Both the position numbers and the translations under genes were made by a program. The notes beneath the pieces were generated by a model. It was given only the letters and a program-made list of their open reading frames with translations, made no database searches and was not told the origin of the DNA. Below are positions 1 to 9,057 of a DNA stretch of 64,000 bases, piece by piece. Source of the stretch: an uncultured Sulfitobacter sp. GTDB lineage: Bacteria > Pseudomonadota > Alphaproteobacteria > Rhodobacterales > Rhodobacteraceae. The stretch's first letter is position 1, and every line of letters begins with the position of its first letter. The stretch covers positions 186,001-250,000 of the forward strand of contig NZ_CANMFS010000001.1 in assembly GCF_947497275.1 (NCBI RefSeq). The letters run 5' to 3'.

Positions 1-773
1 GTGGTCTCAATGGCAAGCGGGTGATCGTGCAGGGCCTCGGCAACGTGGGCTATCACGCCGCCAATCTCCTCAGTGAAGAAGACGGCTGTAACGTGGTGGC
101 CGTGATCGAATACAACGGCGCGATCTGCAACGACGACGGCATAGATATTCACGCGCTTAAACGGCACATCATCGAAGAAGGATCGCCGAGGGGCTTCGCG
201 GGAGGCATCTTCGTCGAGGACGGCGATAGCGTTCTCGAGAACGACTGCGATATCCTGATCCCGGCGGCGCTGGAAGGGGTGATCAACCTAAAGAATGTGC
301 GCCAGATCAAGGCGCAGCTTATCATCGAGGCAGCAAACGGGCCCGTGACCGCTGGCGCGGACGATGTGCTGCGCGAGATGGGGGTGGTGATCATCCCAGA
401 CATGTACGCAAACGCGGGGGGCGTTACGGTGTCGTATTTTGAATGGGTCAAGAACCTCGGCCACATCCGGTTTGGCCGGATGGGACGGCGGCAGGAGGAA
501 TCGCGCCACCAGCTTGTCGTGGACGAGCTTGATCGGATCAGCCGCGATACATCGATCAACTGGACGCTCAGCCCCGATTTCAAGGACAAATATCTGCGCG
601 GCGCGGGTGAGCTGGAATTGGTGCGCTCCGGCCTCGACGATACGATGCGCACCGCGTACCAATCAATGTCCGACATCTGGCACGGGCGCGAGGATGTCAC
701 GGATCTGCGCACCGCTGCCTATCTCGTTGCGATCGGCAAAGTCGCCGCAAGCTACCACGCCAAGGGGTTGTAG
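1..773 (+). CDS. Glutamate dehydrogenase, C-terminal part (5' truncated by window edge)
   Basis: NAD(P)-dependent Glu/Leu/Phe/Val dehydrogenase that interconverts glutamate with 2-oxoglutarate and ammonia in the cytoplasm. The frame is open from base 3, so the catalytic N-terminal domain lies outside the window. What remains is the Rossmann domain: the dinucleotide loop GLGNVG appears within the first 15 visible residues, followed by the conserved EAANGPVT and PDMYANAGGVTVSYFEW segments and the usual C-terminal helix. The GTG at base 21 is internal, not a start. Directly downstream lies decayed sarcosine oxidase DNA. Family assignment is secure; cofactor preference cannot be read here. Confidence 0.93.
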   Translation, partial: GLNGKRVIVQGLGNVGYHAANLLSEEDGCNVVAVIEYNGAICNDDGIDIHALKRHIIEEGSPRGFAGGIFVEDGDSVLENDCDILIPAALEGVINLKNVRQIKAQLIIEAANGPVTAGADDVLREMGVVIIPDMYANAGGVTVSYFEWVKNLGHIRFGRMGRRQEESRHQLVVDELDRISRDTSINWTLSPDFKDKYLRGAGELELVRSGLDDTMRTAYQSMSDIWHGREDVTDLRTAAYLVAIGKVAASYHAKGL

Positions 774-924
774 GACGCCGGCCAAGCGCGCAACATCCTC
801 AACGTCGGGAGAGTGCAGCGTCCGGGGTGGCCCGCGCCAGAACAGCCCGCGACGCGAATGCAGCATTGCTGCCCTACTGGGGAATTTGTCCGGTAAGCCA
901 GCTTCAGAGATCGCGGAACCAGCG

Positions 925-1497
925 ATGCGTCTTTCAGGATGGCGCGTGCTGCGCGAAGGACACATCGGCAACAAGGGCGGGCAACCGCACTGGCAGGACA
1001 CGACGTCTAGGGCGGAATACGACGCGGTCATCATTGGTGGTGACGGTCACGGTTTGTCTACGGCGTATTACCTTGCCAAGAAGCGTGGCCTGACGGATAT
1101 CGCGGTTCTGGAAGGATACCCCGGCGGCGGAACAGTGGGGCGGAACACGACCATCGTGCACGGAAATAATTTCCTCGATGGTAATACGCAGTTCTATTCT
1201 CACTTTCTCAAGCTCTGGGAGGGGCTTGAAGAGGACCTCAACTACAGCCTGATGCATTTGCCCGGAGCGGCCGGCGGCCATGATGCCGTGGCCTTGGGCT
1301 ATGTTCCCGTCGCGTCGCCGCGCGGTGTCGATCTGATTCAGCAGTGCGAAGTGACCGACATCGACATCGAGAACGAACAGGTACGCGGGGTCTGTAACAC
1401 ACGCAGGCAGACCAGCGCGAAGTAGGTGGGCATCGTGGTCGCGGGCCGCTCGGGGCAGGTGGCGGAATTGGCAGGCATGCGCCTGCGCAAGGCACGG
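925..1497 (+). pseudogene. soxB: Sarcosine oxidase beta subunit remnant
   Basis: Remnant of the FAD-containing beta subunit of heterotetrameric sarcosine oxidase. From ATG 925 the reading is recognisably SoxB: an N-terminal segment ending AEYDAVIIGGDGHG (degenerate GxGxxG FAD site, GGDGHG), then STAYYLAKK, VGRNTTIV, DGNTQFYSHFLKLWEGLEED and DLIQQCEVTDIDIEN. Roughly 100 residues are missing between the LNYSLMH and HDAVALGY stretches. A TAG at 1423-1425 interrupts the frame, which then continues as GIVVAGRSGQVAELAGMRL before homology stops. The rest of the roughly 415-residue protein and the expected soxD are absent. The combination of deletion, nonsense codon and lost 3' half makes a sequencing error unlikely. 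Confidence 0.85.
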
Positions 1498-1529
1498 CAT
1501 AAGGATCACGGGAGTAGGCGGGCGGCGAT

Positions 1530-2236
1530 CCTGTTCATTTCCAGTACAGCGGCATCCGCTATGAAGGGCGGTCCGGTAAGACGGTCGCGGCGGCGTTGTC
1601 GGCCCAATGGCGTGCGCCTCATGGCGCGGTCGTTCAAATATCACCGTCCGCGCGGCGTGGTGACCGCCGGATCGGAGGAGCCGAACGCCCTCGTCATGGC
1701 CGGACGCGGGATCTGCCGGACTTATGGCGGCAAAAACGGCGGCCAGGTCCGGACTAGGCGTGATCCTGTGCGACGACGACGCGCGCCCGGGGGACGATTG
1801 TTGTGCGAAGAGGAACGTGTGGGCATTGCAAATGGCCGACACGCCCGGCGCCTACGACGGCGGAGTTTTCAGCGCGTTGGAACGGGTGGACCAGCACCAC
1901 CGGAAAGACGGTCGACCGCCTGAGTGTTTCTGGCGGATCCCGGCGGAGCGCACGATCCTGTGCGCCCGTGTGCTGGAACGTCCGGTGGCGTTTCGCAACA
2001 ACGATCGTCCGGGCATCATGATGGCCGGTCCCGTGCGCGACATTCGGCTCTGTCGACTTTCTGGCGATGTTCGGCGGCTGGAATCTCTCGGTGCATCTGA
2101 GGTGCCACTTGAACGGACATCCCGTCTGGCGCGACGAAATCGCGGCGTTCGTGCCACCCGACGTGGTTCTGCCGGCGACGACATTGGTTCACGATTTGCG
2201 GCGGGTACTGGAAGCGCAGGCTGCGTGGCGCTAGCT
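1530..2236 (+). pseudogene. soxA: Sarcosine oxidase alpha subunit remnant
   Basis: Scrambled fragments of the roughly 1000-residue SoxA, in the order expected but in different frames. Near 1539 reads FQYSGIRYEGRSGKTVAAAL; a shift then gives ARSFKYHRPRGVV and AGSEEPNALV (1620-1695); near 1755 SGLGVILCDDDARPG resembles the NAD-site beta strand; 1840-2030 gives GAYDGGVFSALERV, WRIPAERTILCARVLERPV and NDRPGIMMAGPVR; 2053-2171 gives DFLAMFGGWNLSVHL and WRDEIAAFVP, which belongs well downstream in the intact protein. So there are at least two frameshifts and one deletion of about 170 codons, and the whole folate-binding C-terminal half is lost. Follows the soxB remnant without a soxD gene between. 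Confidence 0.82.
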
Positions 2237-2266
2237 TGCACAGAACAGAATTGTGGAGTGAGTGTT

Positions 2267-2563
2267 ATGAAGCGTGTTTTATGTGCGATGGTTCTGATCG
2301 GGGCCGCGGCCCCCGTTCTTGCGGCGAACCCGGAGGACTGCGGGTATCAGTCCGAGGTGGTCAAGACCGTGCAGGAAGCGCGTCTGGCGCGCGTGAAAGA
2401 ACGTGAGGTGCTCGCCTACGTCGCCAAGACAGCACCCACGTGGCCCGAGGCCTACAACAACGTGGTGCCGCTTGTGGCACCGTGGATCTACGAGATGAAA
2501 ATGGGCGAGATCAGAAAGGCCGATCTAGGCGCCGCGTGGAACGAGATGTGTCTCAAGCAGTGA
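2267..2563 (+). CDS. Small secreted protein of unknown function
   Basis: 98 residues from ATG 2267, preceded by a weak GGAG at 2255-2258. Residues 1-20 form a typical Sec signal peptide (MKRVLCAMVLIGAAAPVLAA, cleavage after A-x-A). The mature part is about 78 residues, with a cysteine near each end (C25 in EDCGYQ and C96 in EMCLKQ) that could pair in the periplasm, and a helix-rich charged middle (VKTVQEARLARVKEREV). It is followed at once by a strong terminator and sits just upstream of dnaG on the same strand. I do not recognise the family. It is intact although it borders the decayed sox region. Confidence 0.6.
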   Translation: MKRVLCAMVLIGAAAPVLAANPEDCGYQSEVVKTVQEARLARVKEREVLAYVAKTAPTWPEAYNNVVPLVAPWIYEMKMGEIRKADLGAAWNEMCLKQ

Positions 2564-2588
2564 GCCCTGTACCCGCACCAAAGGAAAC

Positions 2589-2620
2589 GGGCGTGCCTGC
2601 GGGCGCGCCTTTTTCTTTTT
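2589..2620 (+). terminator. Rho-independent terminator after the 2267 gene
   Basis: A GC-rich hairpin (GGCGTGCC pairing with GGGCGCGCC, one G-U) with a small loop is followed by TTTTTCTTTTT. It separates the small secreted gene from dnaG, whose start lies about 55 bases downstream. Confidence 0.7.
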
Positions 2621-2675
2621 GGATGGTCTGGCCCGCCGACTGGACTCTGAACCGCCCAGATCAATATATACCTAT

Positions 2676-4661
2676 ATGAGCCTGCCACCCGGATTTCTCG
2701 AAGAACTGCGCACACGCTCCAGCCTGTCTCAGGTTGTGGGGCGCAAGGTCATGTGGGACCAGCGTAAATCCAATCAGGGAAAAGGCGACATGTGGGCGCC
2801 ATGTCCTTTCCACCAGGAAAAATCCGCCAGCTTTCATGTCGATGACCGGAAAGGGTTCTACTATTGCTTCGGCTGTCACGCCAAAGGCGATGCGATCTCT
2901 TTCGTGCGTGAGACAGAGAACGTGAGCTTCATGGAGGCGGTGGAAATCCTCGCGCGCGAGGCGGGGATGCCGATACCCGAGCGCGATCCACGCGCGCAGG
3001 AGAAGGCGGAGAAACGCACCGAACTGGTCGATGTGATGGAGCTGGCCGTAAGATGGTTCCGGCTGCAACTGCGCACGGGTGCGGGCGCCCCCGCGCGCGA
3101 TTATCTAGCGCGGCGGGGGTTGGACGAACGTGCGCTTGAGCGGTGGGAAATCGGCTTTGCCCCTGACAGTTGGCAGGGGCTTTGGGACGCGCTCAAAGGC
3201 AAGGACATCTCGGACGATCTGATCCTCGGGGCGGGTCTTGCGAAACCGTCGTCCAAGGTCGGCAAGCCCTACGATACGTTCCGGGGCAGGATCATGTATC
3301 CGATCCGCGACGCGCGGGGGCGCGCCATCGCCTTTGGCGGGCGTGCGATGGACCCGGATGACAAGGCGAAGTATCTCAACTCCCCGGAGACGGAACTCTT
3401 CGACAAGGGCCGCAGCCTTTATAATGTCAAAGAGGCGCGGGTGGCGGCGGGCAAGGGGCTGCCGCTGCTGGTGGCCGAAGGGTACATGGACGTCATCGCA
3501 CTGAGCGAGGCGGGATTTGGCGCGGCCGTCGCGCCGCTGGGCACGGCGATCACGGAGAACCAGCTTGCGATGCTCTGGCGGATTGCAGACGAGCCCGTGA
3601 TCATGCTCGACGGTGACACGGCCGGTCAGCGCGCCGCCCTGCGCCTGATCGACCTGGCGCTGCCCTTGCTGGAAGCGGGGCGGTCGCTGCGTTTCGCGAT
3701 GCTGCCCGAAGGTCAGGACCCTGACGATCTGCTCAAGGCGTCCGGTGCCGGTGCGGTGCAAACGCTGATAGAGGCCGCTGTACCGATGGTGCGGTTGCTG
3801 TGGCAGCGTGAAACGGAAGGTCGCGTTTTCGACAGTCCTGAACGCAAGGCCGCGCTCGACAAGGCACTGCGTGAAAAGATCACGCTGATCAGGGATCCCA
3901 GCATACGCAGTCACTACGGACAGGAAATCAAGGATCTGCGCTGGCAATTGTTCCGCGCGCGCGCTCAGGGTCGCGGGATGGGCGGCGGTCAGTCGCGCCC
4001 AGGTGGTCCGCGCGCCGCTTGGAACAGCAAGGCGCCGTTGGGCCCCTCTGCCGGGGCGAAATCTTCGGTTCTGGCCACGGCAGCGGATGCGCGCGCCACC
4101 GATCATCTGCGCGAGGGGGTTATTCTGGCCGCCTGCATCACTTGCCCCCAGGTGGTTGAGGCCTTTGAGGGCGGCCTTGAATCGATGCCCTGCCTTGACG
4201 GCGATCACGCGCGCCTGCGTGATCTGATCCTGCGCCACGCGGACGAGGGGGCGGAGCCACTGCGCGCGCAGATCGACGCGGCGCTTGGGCCGGAAGCACT
4301 TGAAAACCTGCTGGCGCAGCGCCATGTCGCTATTGCGCCCTGTATGCGCAAACCGGGCGATATCGAGACTGCTACGATGACCATCACCGAAGAACTGGCA
4401 AAGCTGAAGGCGGCGCGTGGGCTGGCCGAGGAGGTGACGGATGCGGTCGATGACCTGAGCGGTGAGGCGGACGAAGGGGTGACTTGGCGACTTGCCGAGG
4501 CGGCGCGCGCGGCGGATCGGGCGCAACGCTCTGGTCAGGAAGACAAGGCGGAATATATCATTGCCGACAACGGCGCGCGGCTCGACCGTGAACAGGTCGC
4601 AAAAAGCCGGAGCATGTTCGATCAGATAGATTTCAGCAAAGGCGGGCGAAAAGGTGGATGA
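2676..4661 (+). CDS. dnaG: DNA primase
   Basis: Makes RNA primers for the replisome with DnaB helicase. ATG 2676 gives 661 residues and the standard start MSLPPGFLEELR; a longer in-frame extension upstream overlaps the terminator and is not used. The CHC2 zinc finger is visible (C43-P-F-H46 and C64-F-G-C67), followed by the RNA polymerase-like core and the Toprim fold with EGYMDVIAL near residue 267 and the acidic DGDTAG near residue 312. The C-terminal third has the usual low conservation of the DnaB-binding region. Same strand as rpoD, about 206 bases upstream of it, the conserved dnaG-rpoD order of the macromolecular synthesis operon (rpsU is not adjacent). Confidence 0.97.
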   Translation: MSLPPGFLEELRTRSSLSQVVGRKVMWDQRKSNQGKGDMWAPCPFHQEKSASFHVDDRKGFYYCFGCHAKGDAISFVRETENVSFMEAVEILAREAGMPIPERDPRAQEKAEKRTELVDVMELAVRWFRLQLRTGAGAPARDYLARRGLDERALERWEIGFAPDSWQGLWDALKGKDISDDLILGAGLAKPSSKVGKPYDTFRGRIMYPIRDARGRAIAFGGRAMDPDDKAKYLNSPETELFDKGRSLYNVKEARVAAGKGLPLLVAEGYMDVIALSEAGFGAAVAPLGTAITENQLAMLWRIADEPVIMLDGDTAGQRAALRLIDLALPLLEAGRSLRFAMLPEGQDPDDLLKASGAGAVQTLIEAAVPMVRLLWQRETEGRVFDSPERKAALDKALREKITLIRDPSIRSHYGQEIKDLRWQLFRARAQGRGMGGGQSRPGGPRAAWNSKAPLGPSAGAKSSVLATAADARATDHLREGVILAACITCPQVVEAFEGGLESMPCLDGDHARLRDLILRHADEGAEPLRAQIDAALGPEALENLLAQRHVAIAPCMRKPGDIETATMTITEELAKLKAARGLAEEVTDAVDDLSGEADEGVTWRLAEAARAADRAQRSGQEDKAEYIIADNGARLDREQVAKSRSMFDQIDFSKGGRKGG

Positions 4662-4788
4662 CGGCAGATCGATGCATGCGTGACCGGAATACGCGCAGAC
4701 GGGCGTGGTCTCGCGTGTCCTGGGGTGAAAGTGGCGCAGAGGTGACCCTTTCTTTGAATTAAGCCAAAAAATAACGATGCGGGTTTAA

Positions 4789-4844
4789 GAATCACTCCAA
4801 ACCCCGCATGATTCGAAAAACCCGAATCACTCTGAGGTGATTCG
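4789..4844 (+). promoter_or_regulatory. rpoD leader with four GANTC sites and competing hairpins
   Basis: Four GANTC sites (CcrM methylation target in alphaproteobacteria) lie in 55 bases: 4789, 4810, 4824 and 4839. They are embedded in repeats: GAATCACTC at 4789 and again at 4824, TGATTCG at 4809-4815, and GTGATTCG at 4837-4844. CGAATCAC (4823-4830) pairs perfectly with GTGATTCG over 8 bp with a 6-base loop, while the same element can pair instead with TGATTCG at 4809; GAATCA at 4789 can also pair with 4809. So two sets of mutually exclusive stems can form just ahead of the rpoD ribosome site. Role in methylation-sensitive transcription or RNA-level control is inference. Confidence 0.5.
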
Positions 4845-4867
4845 CTAGGGATGTGAGAGGAGCTTTC

Positions 4868-6853
4868 ATGGCTGCCAAGGACACAAACGAAGACATCAAG
4901 ACTGACGATCAGGACGGGGGGCATTCCCTTGATATGAGTCAGGCTGCCGTGAAAAAGATGATCAGTGAGGCCCGTGAAAAAGGGTATATCACCTACGATC
5001 AGCTCAACACGGTGCTGCCGCCGGATCAGGTGAGTTCTGAACAGATCGAGGACGTGATGTCGATGCTGTCGGAAATGGGCATCAATATCATCGAAGACGA
5101 AGAGGCCGAAGAAGAAGAGAACAAGGGCTCGACAGAAGTCACGACGACCGAAAGCAACCGCGAGATCACACTCGGTTCCGGCACCTCCGAAAAGTTGGAC
5201 CGGACCGACGACCCGGTGCGGATGTACCTGCGCGAGATGGGTTCGGTCGAACTGCTGAGCCGCGAGGGCGAGATCGCCATTGCAAAGCGGATCGAGGCGG
5301 GACGCAACACGATGATCGCGGGCCTATGCGAAAGCCCGCTGACATTTCAGGCCATCACTATCTGGCGTGACGAATTGCTGTCCGAAGACATCCTGCTGCG
5401 CGATGTGATCGACCTTGAGGCGACCTTCGGCACTCAGATGGGCGAAGAGGAAGAGACAACGCCCGTAGTGCCTGTCGGAGGGGAGACCGCCGAAAAGAAG
5501 GATGAGGACAAGCAGGAACTCGACGCAGACGGCAATCCGATCACAACCGACGATGACGACGAGGACGATGATGATCAGGCCAACATGTCGCTGGCCGCGA
5601 TGGAAGCGGCCTTGAAGCCGCAGGTCCTCGAAGCGCTGGATTTGATCGCGGATGACTACATCAAGCTGAGCGAGATGCAGGACAGCCGGATTTCGGCCAC
5701 GTTGAACGAAGACGGCACATTCTCCAAGACAGACGAGGCGACCTATCAGAAGCTGCGTGCCGAGATCGTCGCGCTGGTCAATGATCTGCACCTGCACAAC
5801 AACCGTATCGAAGCCTTGATCGACCAGCTGTACGGCATCAACCGCCGGATCATGCAGATCGACAGCGCCATGGTGAAGCTCGCCGATCAGGCGCGCATCA
5901 ACCGCAAGGAATTCGTCGACGCCTATCGTGGTTACGAGCTTGACCCTAACTGGATGGAGCGGATGGGCGAAAAGGCCGGGCGTGGCTGGCAGATGTTCAT
6001 TGAACGCTCAAGCGACAAGGTGGATGAGTTGCGCGCGGACATGGCACAGGTCGGGCAGTATGTCGGTCTGGATATCTCCGAATTCCGCCGCATTGTGCAG
6101 CAGGTCCAGAAGGGCGAGAAAGAAGCCCGGCAGGCCAAGAAGGAAATGGTCGAGGCGAACCTGCGTCTGGTGATTTCGATTGCGAAAAAATACACGAACC
6201 GTGGCCTTCAATTCCTTGATCTCATTCAGGAAGGCAACATCGGCCTGATGAAGGCGGTGGATAAATTCGAATATCGTCGTGGTTACAAATTCAGCACCTA
6301 TGCCACATGGTGGATCCGTCAGGCGATCACGCGTTCCATCGCGGATCAGGCGCGGACCATCCGTATCCCCGTTCACATGATCGAAACGATCAACAAGCTG
6401 GTGCGCACAGGGCGTCAGATGTTGCACGAGATTGGCCGCGAACCGACGCCGGAGGAACTGGCCGAGAAGCTGCAAATGCCGCTCGAGAAGGTTCGCAAGG
6501 TGATGAAGATCGCCAAGGAGCCGATCAGCCTGGAAACGCCCATTGGCGACGAGGAAGACAGCCAGCTGGGCGATTTCATCGAGGACAAGAATGCCGTGCT
6601 GCCGTTGGACAGCGCCATACAGGAAAACCTCAAGGAAACGACCACGCGGGTGTTGGCATCGCTGACGCCGCGCGAAGAGAGGGTGCTGCGGATGCGCTTC
6701 GGGATCGGCATGAACACCGATCATACGCTTGAGGAAGTCGGCCAACAGTTCAGCGTGACCCGCGAACGCATCCGGCAGATCGAGGCGAAAGCACTGCGCA
6801 AGCTCAAACATCCTTCGCGGTCGCGCAAGTTGCGGTCATTCCTCGACCAGTAA
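4868..6853 (+). CDS. rpoD: RNA polymerase primary sigma factor (sigma-70)
   Basis: Housekeeping sigma factor. ATG 4868 ([12 protein letters not shown]) is chosen because AGAGGAG sits 6 bases upstream; a GTG 15 bases earlier would overlap that site. The 661 residues contain region 1.1, an acidic non-conserved insertion (runs of E and D near residues 80-90 and 225-240), region 2 with [29 protein letters not shown], region 3 and region 4.2 with the helix-turn-helix [20 protein letters not shown] and the usual end [11 protein letters not shown]. The leader carries an unusual cluster of methylation sites. A strong terminator follows the stop. Confidence 0.98.
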   Translation: MAAKDTNEDIKTDDQDGGHSLDMSQAAVKKMISEAREKGYITYDQLNTVLPPDQVSSEQIEDVMSMLSEMGINIIEDEEAEEEENKGSTEVTTTESNREITLGSGTSEKLDRTDDPVRMYLREMGSVELLSREGEIAIAKRIEAGRNTMIAGLCESPLTFQAITIWRDELLSEDILLRDVIDLEATFGTQMGEEEETTPVVPVGGETAEKKDEDKQELDADGNPITTDDDDEDDDDQANMSLAAMEAALKPQVLEALDLIADDYIKLSEMQDSRISATLNEDGTFSKTDEATYQKLRAEIVALVNDLHLHNNRIEALIDQLYGINRRIMQIDSAMVKLADQARINRKEFVDAYRGYELDPNWMERMGEKAGRGWQMFIERSSDKVDELRADMAQVGQYVGLDISEFRRIVQQVQKGEKEARQAKKEMVEANLRLVISIAKKYTNRGLQFLDLIQEGNIGLMKAVDKFEYRRGYKFSTYATWWIRQAITRSIADQARTIRIPVHMIETINKLVRTGRQMLHEIGREPTPEELAEKLQMPLEKVRKVMKIAKEPISLETPIGDEEDSQLGDFIEDKNAVLPLDSAIQENLKETTTRVLASLTPREERVLRMRFGIGMNTDHTLEEVGQQFSVTRERIRQIEAKALRKLKHPSRSRKLRSFLDQ

Positions 6854-6877
6854 CTTTGGACGCTCAGGTCTGCTGAA

Positions 6878-6905
6878 ACCGCCCGGAGCCTGTCCGGGCG
6901 GTTAT
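6878..6905 (+). terminator. Terminator of rpoD
   Basis: Perfect 10-bp stem ACCGCCCGGA / TCCGGGCGGT with a 5-base loop, 25 bases after the rpoD stop, followed by a short TTA rather than a long T run. Confidence 0.65.
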
Positions 6906-6985
6906 CGATGTGACGTTCACGCGGGTTTGATTTTGACCTTCACGTTTCGGCTTCTACCTTGAAGATAATCAAGAGGAGCCTTCCA

Positions 6986-7396
6986 ATGCTGAAAAAGACA
7001 TTTATGGCGGCGACGATTGCGGTGTTGCCGCTGGCGGCGCACGCCCAATCCTTTCGCGCGATTAATGATTTGTTCGTTGTACCGCTCGGGGGTGCGACGT
7101 TCGAGGTGATAGAGGCGAATGGCGAAGGGCCTCGTGGCATCTGGTGCGCTGCGGCGGAGTACGCTTATAACCGGCTTGGTGCGGACGACCGCGTCTATCT
7201 GCGCGTCGGTCGCAGTCCTGCGCAGAGCGTGGCAGGCCGCAAGGCTGTCGGGTTCACGACGGATCCCGCCGCCCTGCCCAGAGCCCCCTTTACATCGATA
7301 TCGCTCAGTACGTCGCAAGTGGGCATGGGACTTCCTGTGCTTCACGCCATCCAGTTCTGCCACGACGATGAGCTGGAGCCTGATTTCGGCTTTTGA
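6986..7396 (+). CDS. Small secreted protein, tandem paralogue 1
   Basis: 136 residues. ATG 6986 is preferred over the upstream TTG because AAGAGGAG ends 8 bases before it. Residues 1-20 are a signal peptide ending AAHAQ. The mature protein has the pattern FEVIEANGEG..GIWCAAAEYAYNRL, then a second conserved stretch GRKAVGFTTDPAALP and a C-terminal cysteine (IQFCHDD). The next gene encodes a protein with the same pattern, so the pair arose by duplication. Two cysteines at equivalent places suggest a disulfide in the periplasm. I do not recognise a named function. Confidence 0.72.
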   Translation: MLKKTFMAATIAVLPLAAHAQSFRAINDLFVVPLGGATFEVIEANGEGPRGIWCAAAEYAYNRLGADDRVYLRVGRSPAQSVAGRKAVGFTTDPAALPRAPFTSISLSTSQVGMGLPVLHAIQFCHDDELEPDFGF

Positions 7397-7419
7397 AACT
7401 TGGGATGGGAATAAAACCG

Positions 7420-7833
7420 ATGATCCGTTTGGCCGCTGCAACTTTTCTGTTAAGTGCTGCACTGGCGCAAGCCGGCCACGCGAACACGCTGTGGGAAGAA
7501 AGCCGTTTTGAAATCAATCCGACACCCGGCCAAAGCTTTGAAGTGATCCGGCAAAGGAAGATGGGCGCAGCAGAATTCTGGTGCGCAGCCGCAAGCTATG
7601 TCGAAGTGCGACGTGGATTGCCGATAACCACGCCGATCTATCTTGAACGTGCGATGGCCCCGTCCCTGACGGTGCCGGGAAAGCGGGCCGTTACCTTTAC
7701 ACTCGATGCATCTGGCCTGCCGGCACCGGACCCGGCGAGGACAACCCTTACGATCGACGAAATCGGCGAGATGATGAAGTCCGCCCAAGCGCGCCGTTTC
7801 TGTCGAGACGCTTTTACGCGGTCCACCAAGTAG
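7420..7833 (+). CDS. Small secreted protein, tandem paralogue 2
   Basis: 137 residues from ATG 7420 (an alternative ATG is at 7405). A signal peptide covers about 24 residues (MIRLAAATFLLSAALAQAGHA). The mature part shares with the preceding gene the spaced blocks SFEVIRQRKMG..EFWCAAASYVEVRRGLP, GKRAVTFTLDASGLP, a serine/threonine-rich segment and a terminal cysteine (ARRFCRDAF). Only 23 bases separate the two, so they are probably co-transcribed. Function unknown. YjbQ follows after 10 bases and may share the transcript. Confidence 0.72.
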   Translation: MIRLAAATFLLSAALAQAGHANTLWEESRFEINPTPGQSFEVIRQRKMGAAEFWCAAASYVEVRRGLPITTPIYLERAMAPSLTVPGKRAVTFTLDASGLPAPDPARTTLTIDEIGEMMKSAQARRFCRDAFTRSTK

Positions 7834-7843
7834 CGGTAAGAGT

Positions 7844-8260
7844 ATGCAATTCGAGATTGAAATCGCGACAGATGGTCCGGGGCTATACGAGTTCACCGAC
7901 GCCGCCGCACATCCGCTGCGCGACAAAGGCGATGGGCTGTTGTCCCTCATGGTCCGGCATACATCTGCCTCCCTTCTGATGCAGGAGAATGCTGACACGG
8001 ATGTACAGCGTGACCTGATGGCGTTCTTTGAAAAGCTCGTGCCGCACAGCCACAGTCCTGCGATGTCGTATTTGACGCACACCGCAGAAGGGCCTGACGA
8101 TATGCCTGCGCACATCAAGGCATCGCTGTTGCCGGTCAATCTGTGCATACCTGTGCGCAACGGCCGCATGCGGCTTGGGACGTGGCAAGGGCTGTACCTG
8201 TTCGAGCACCGTGATGCGCCGCGCACCCGTCAGGTGGCGGCGCATTTCAGGGCGGATTAA
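7844..8260 (+). CDS. yjbQ: YjbQ family protein (UPF0047)
   Basis: 138 residues, the full family length. Family hallmarks visible are the segment LLSLMVRHTSASLLMQENAD and the run of putative metal or phosphate ligands near SPAMSYLTHTAEGPDDMPAHIK, followed by GTWQGLYLFEHRD. E. coli YjbQ has a weak thiamine-phosphate synthase activity and can suppress a thiE defect, but the true role is unsettled. Its last 4 bases overlap the stop of the convergent SDR gene (TTAA), so the two transcripts must overlap. Confidence 0.9.
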   Translation: MQFEIEIATDGPGLYEFTDAAAHPLRDKGDGLLSLMVRHTSASLLMQENADTDVQRDLMAFFEKLVPHSHSPAMSYLTHTAEGPDDMPAHIKASLLPVNLCIPVRNGRMRLGTWQGLYLFEHRDAPRTRQVAAHFRAD

Positions 8261-8928
8261 TTCGTCGGCGTCAGGAATACTTCGCGGATGTTCGCGCGCT
8301 GCGGCGCGTCGAGGGCGTAGAGCAATGCCGCCGCGACATCCTCTGGTTGCAGCTTGTCAGGTTTGGGACTGTCAAAGAATGCGGTATCAACCATGCCGGG
8401 CGCCACCACCATGCAGCGGCCACCCCATTCCGCCATCTCCTGCGCAAGATTGCCGGCAAAACCGTGGATGAACCATTTGGTCGCGCCATAGATCGACCCT
8501 TTAAGGTGCGTGCGCCCTGCTTGCGATCCGGTGACAAGAAACTGCCCCTTCGACTCTTTCAGATGCGGCATCGCGGCGTGGGCGCTGTACAACGCGCCCT
8601 TGATATTGAGGTCGATCATCCCGCCCCAGTCTTCGGGATCGCCTTTTTCGACTCCTGCATCTTTCGTACCGCGGCCCGCGTTCGCGAACACGGCCTCAAT
8701 GCTGCCGAAACGATCCTTGAGCTCTGTCAAAGCACGTTCCTGCGCGTTCAAATCTGTCGCATCGCCAGGCAGCGCCATCGCCCTTTCCCCGATTTCGCCC
8801 GCCAGTTTTTCTAGTTTTTCTTCGCTGCGCGCAAAAAGGCCGACGTTCCAGCCTGCCTCTGCCGCCGCCTTGGCTGTTGCAGCACCGATACCACTGGACG
8901 CGCCAGTGATGAATAGCGTCTTGGACAT
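8257..8928 (-). CDS. SDR family oxidoreductase
   Basis: 223-residue short-chain dehydrogenase of the classical type. The N-terminus has TGASSGIG (residues 8-15) for dinucleotide binding, FANAGRG replaces the common NNAG, and the catalytic Tyr-x-x-x-Lys is YGATKW (about residues 147-152) preceded by the serine in VTGSQAG. The PG motif VVAPGMVDTAFF follows. ATG at 8928 has GGAG close upstream (cacaGGAGaaccca on the minus strand). Substrate unknown; NADPH-dependent reduction of a small carbonyl compound is the family norm. Convergent with yjbQ. Confidence 0.88.
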   Translation of the reverse strand: MSKTLFITGASSGIGAATAKAAAEAGWNVGLFARSEEKLEKLAGEIGERAMALPGDATDLNAQERALTELKDRFGSIEAVFANAGRGTKDAGVEKGDPEDWGGMIDLNIKGALYSAHAAMPHLKESKGQFLVTGSQAGRTHLKGSIYGATKWFIHGFAGNLAQEMAEWGGRCMVVAPGMVDTAFFDSPKPDKLQPEDVAAALLYALDAPQRANIREVFLTPTN

Positions 8929-9057
8929 TGGGTTCTCCTGTGAATTTTTCGTTTCGTCGACCCAACGCGCGCGGATAGAATTCGATCCATTCCGGCCCGA
9001 CGCATCATCTAGCGCCTCAAATCGGCACTACCCAAAACCTTGGGGGTCGCGTATACC

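Noticed and set aside
149..712. Long open frames on the minus strand opposite gdh
   Set aside because: High-GC shadow frames without ribosome sites or protein-like composition; the plus strand encodes clear glutamate dehydrogenase.
3105..4526. 473-codon open frame opposite dnaG
   Set aside because: Shadow of dnaG codon bias; arginine-, histidine- and glutamine-rich with no recognisable domain.
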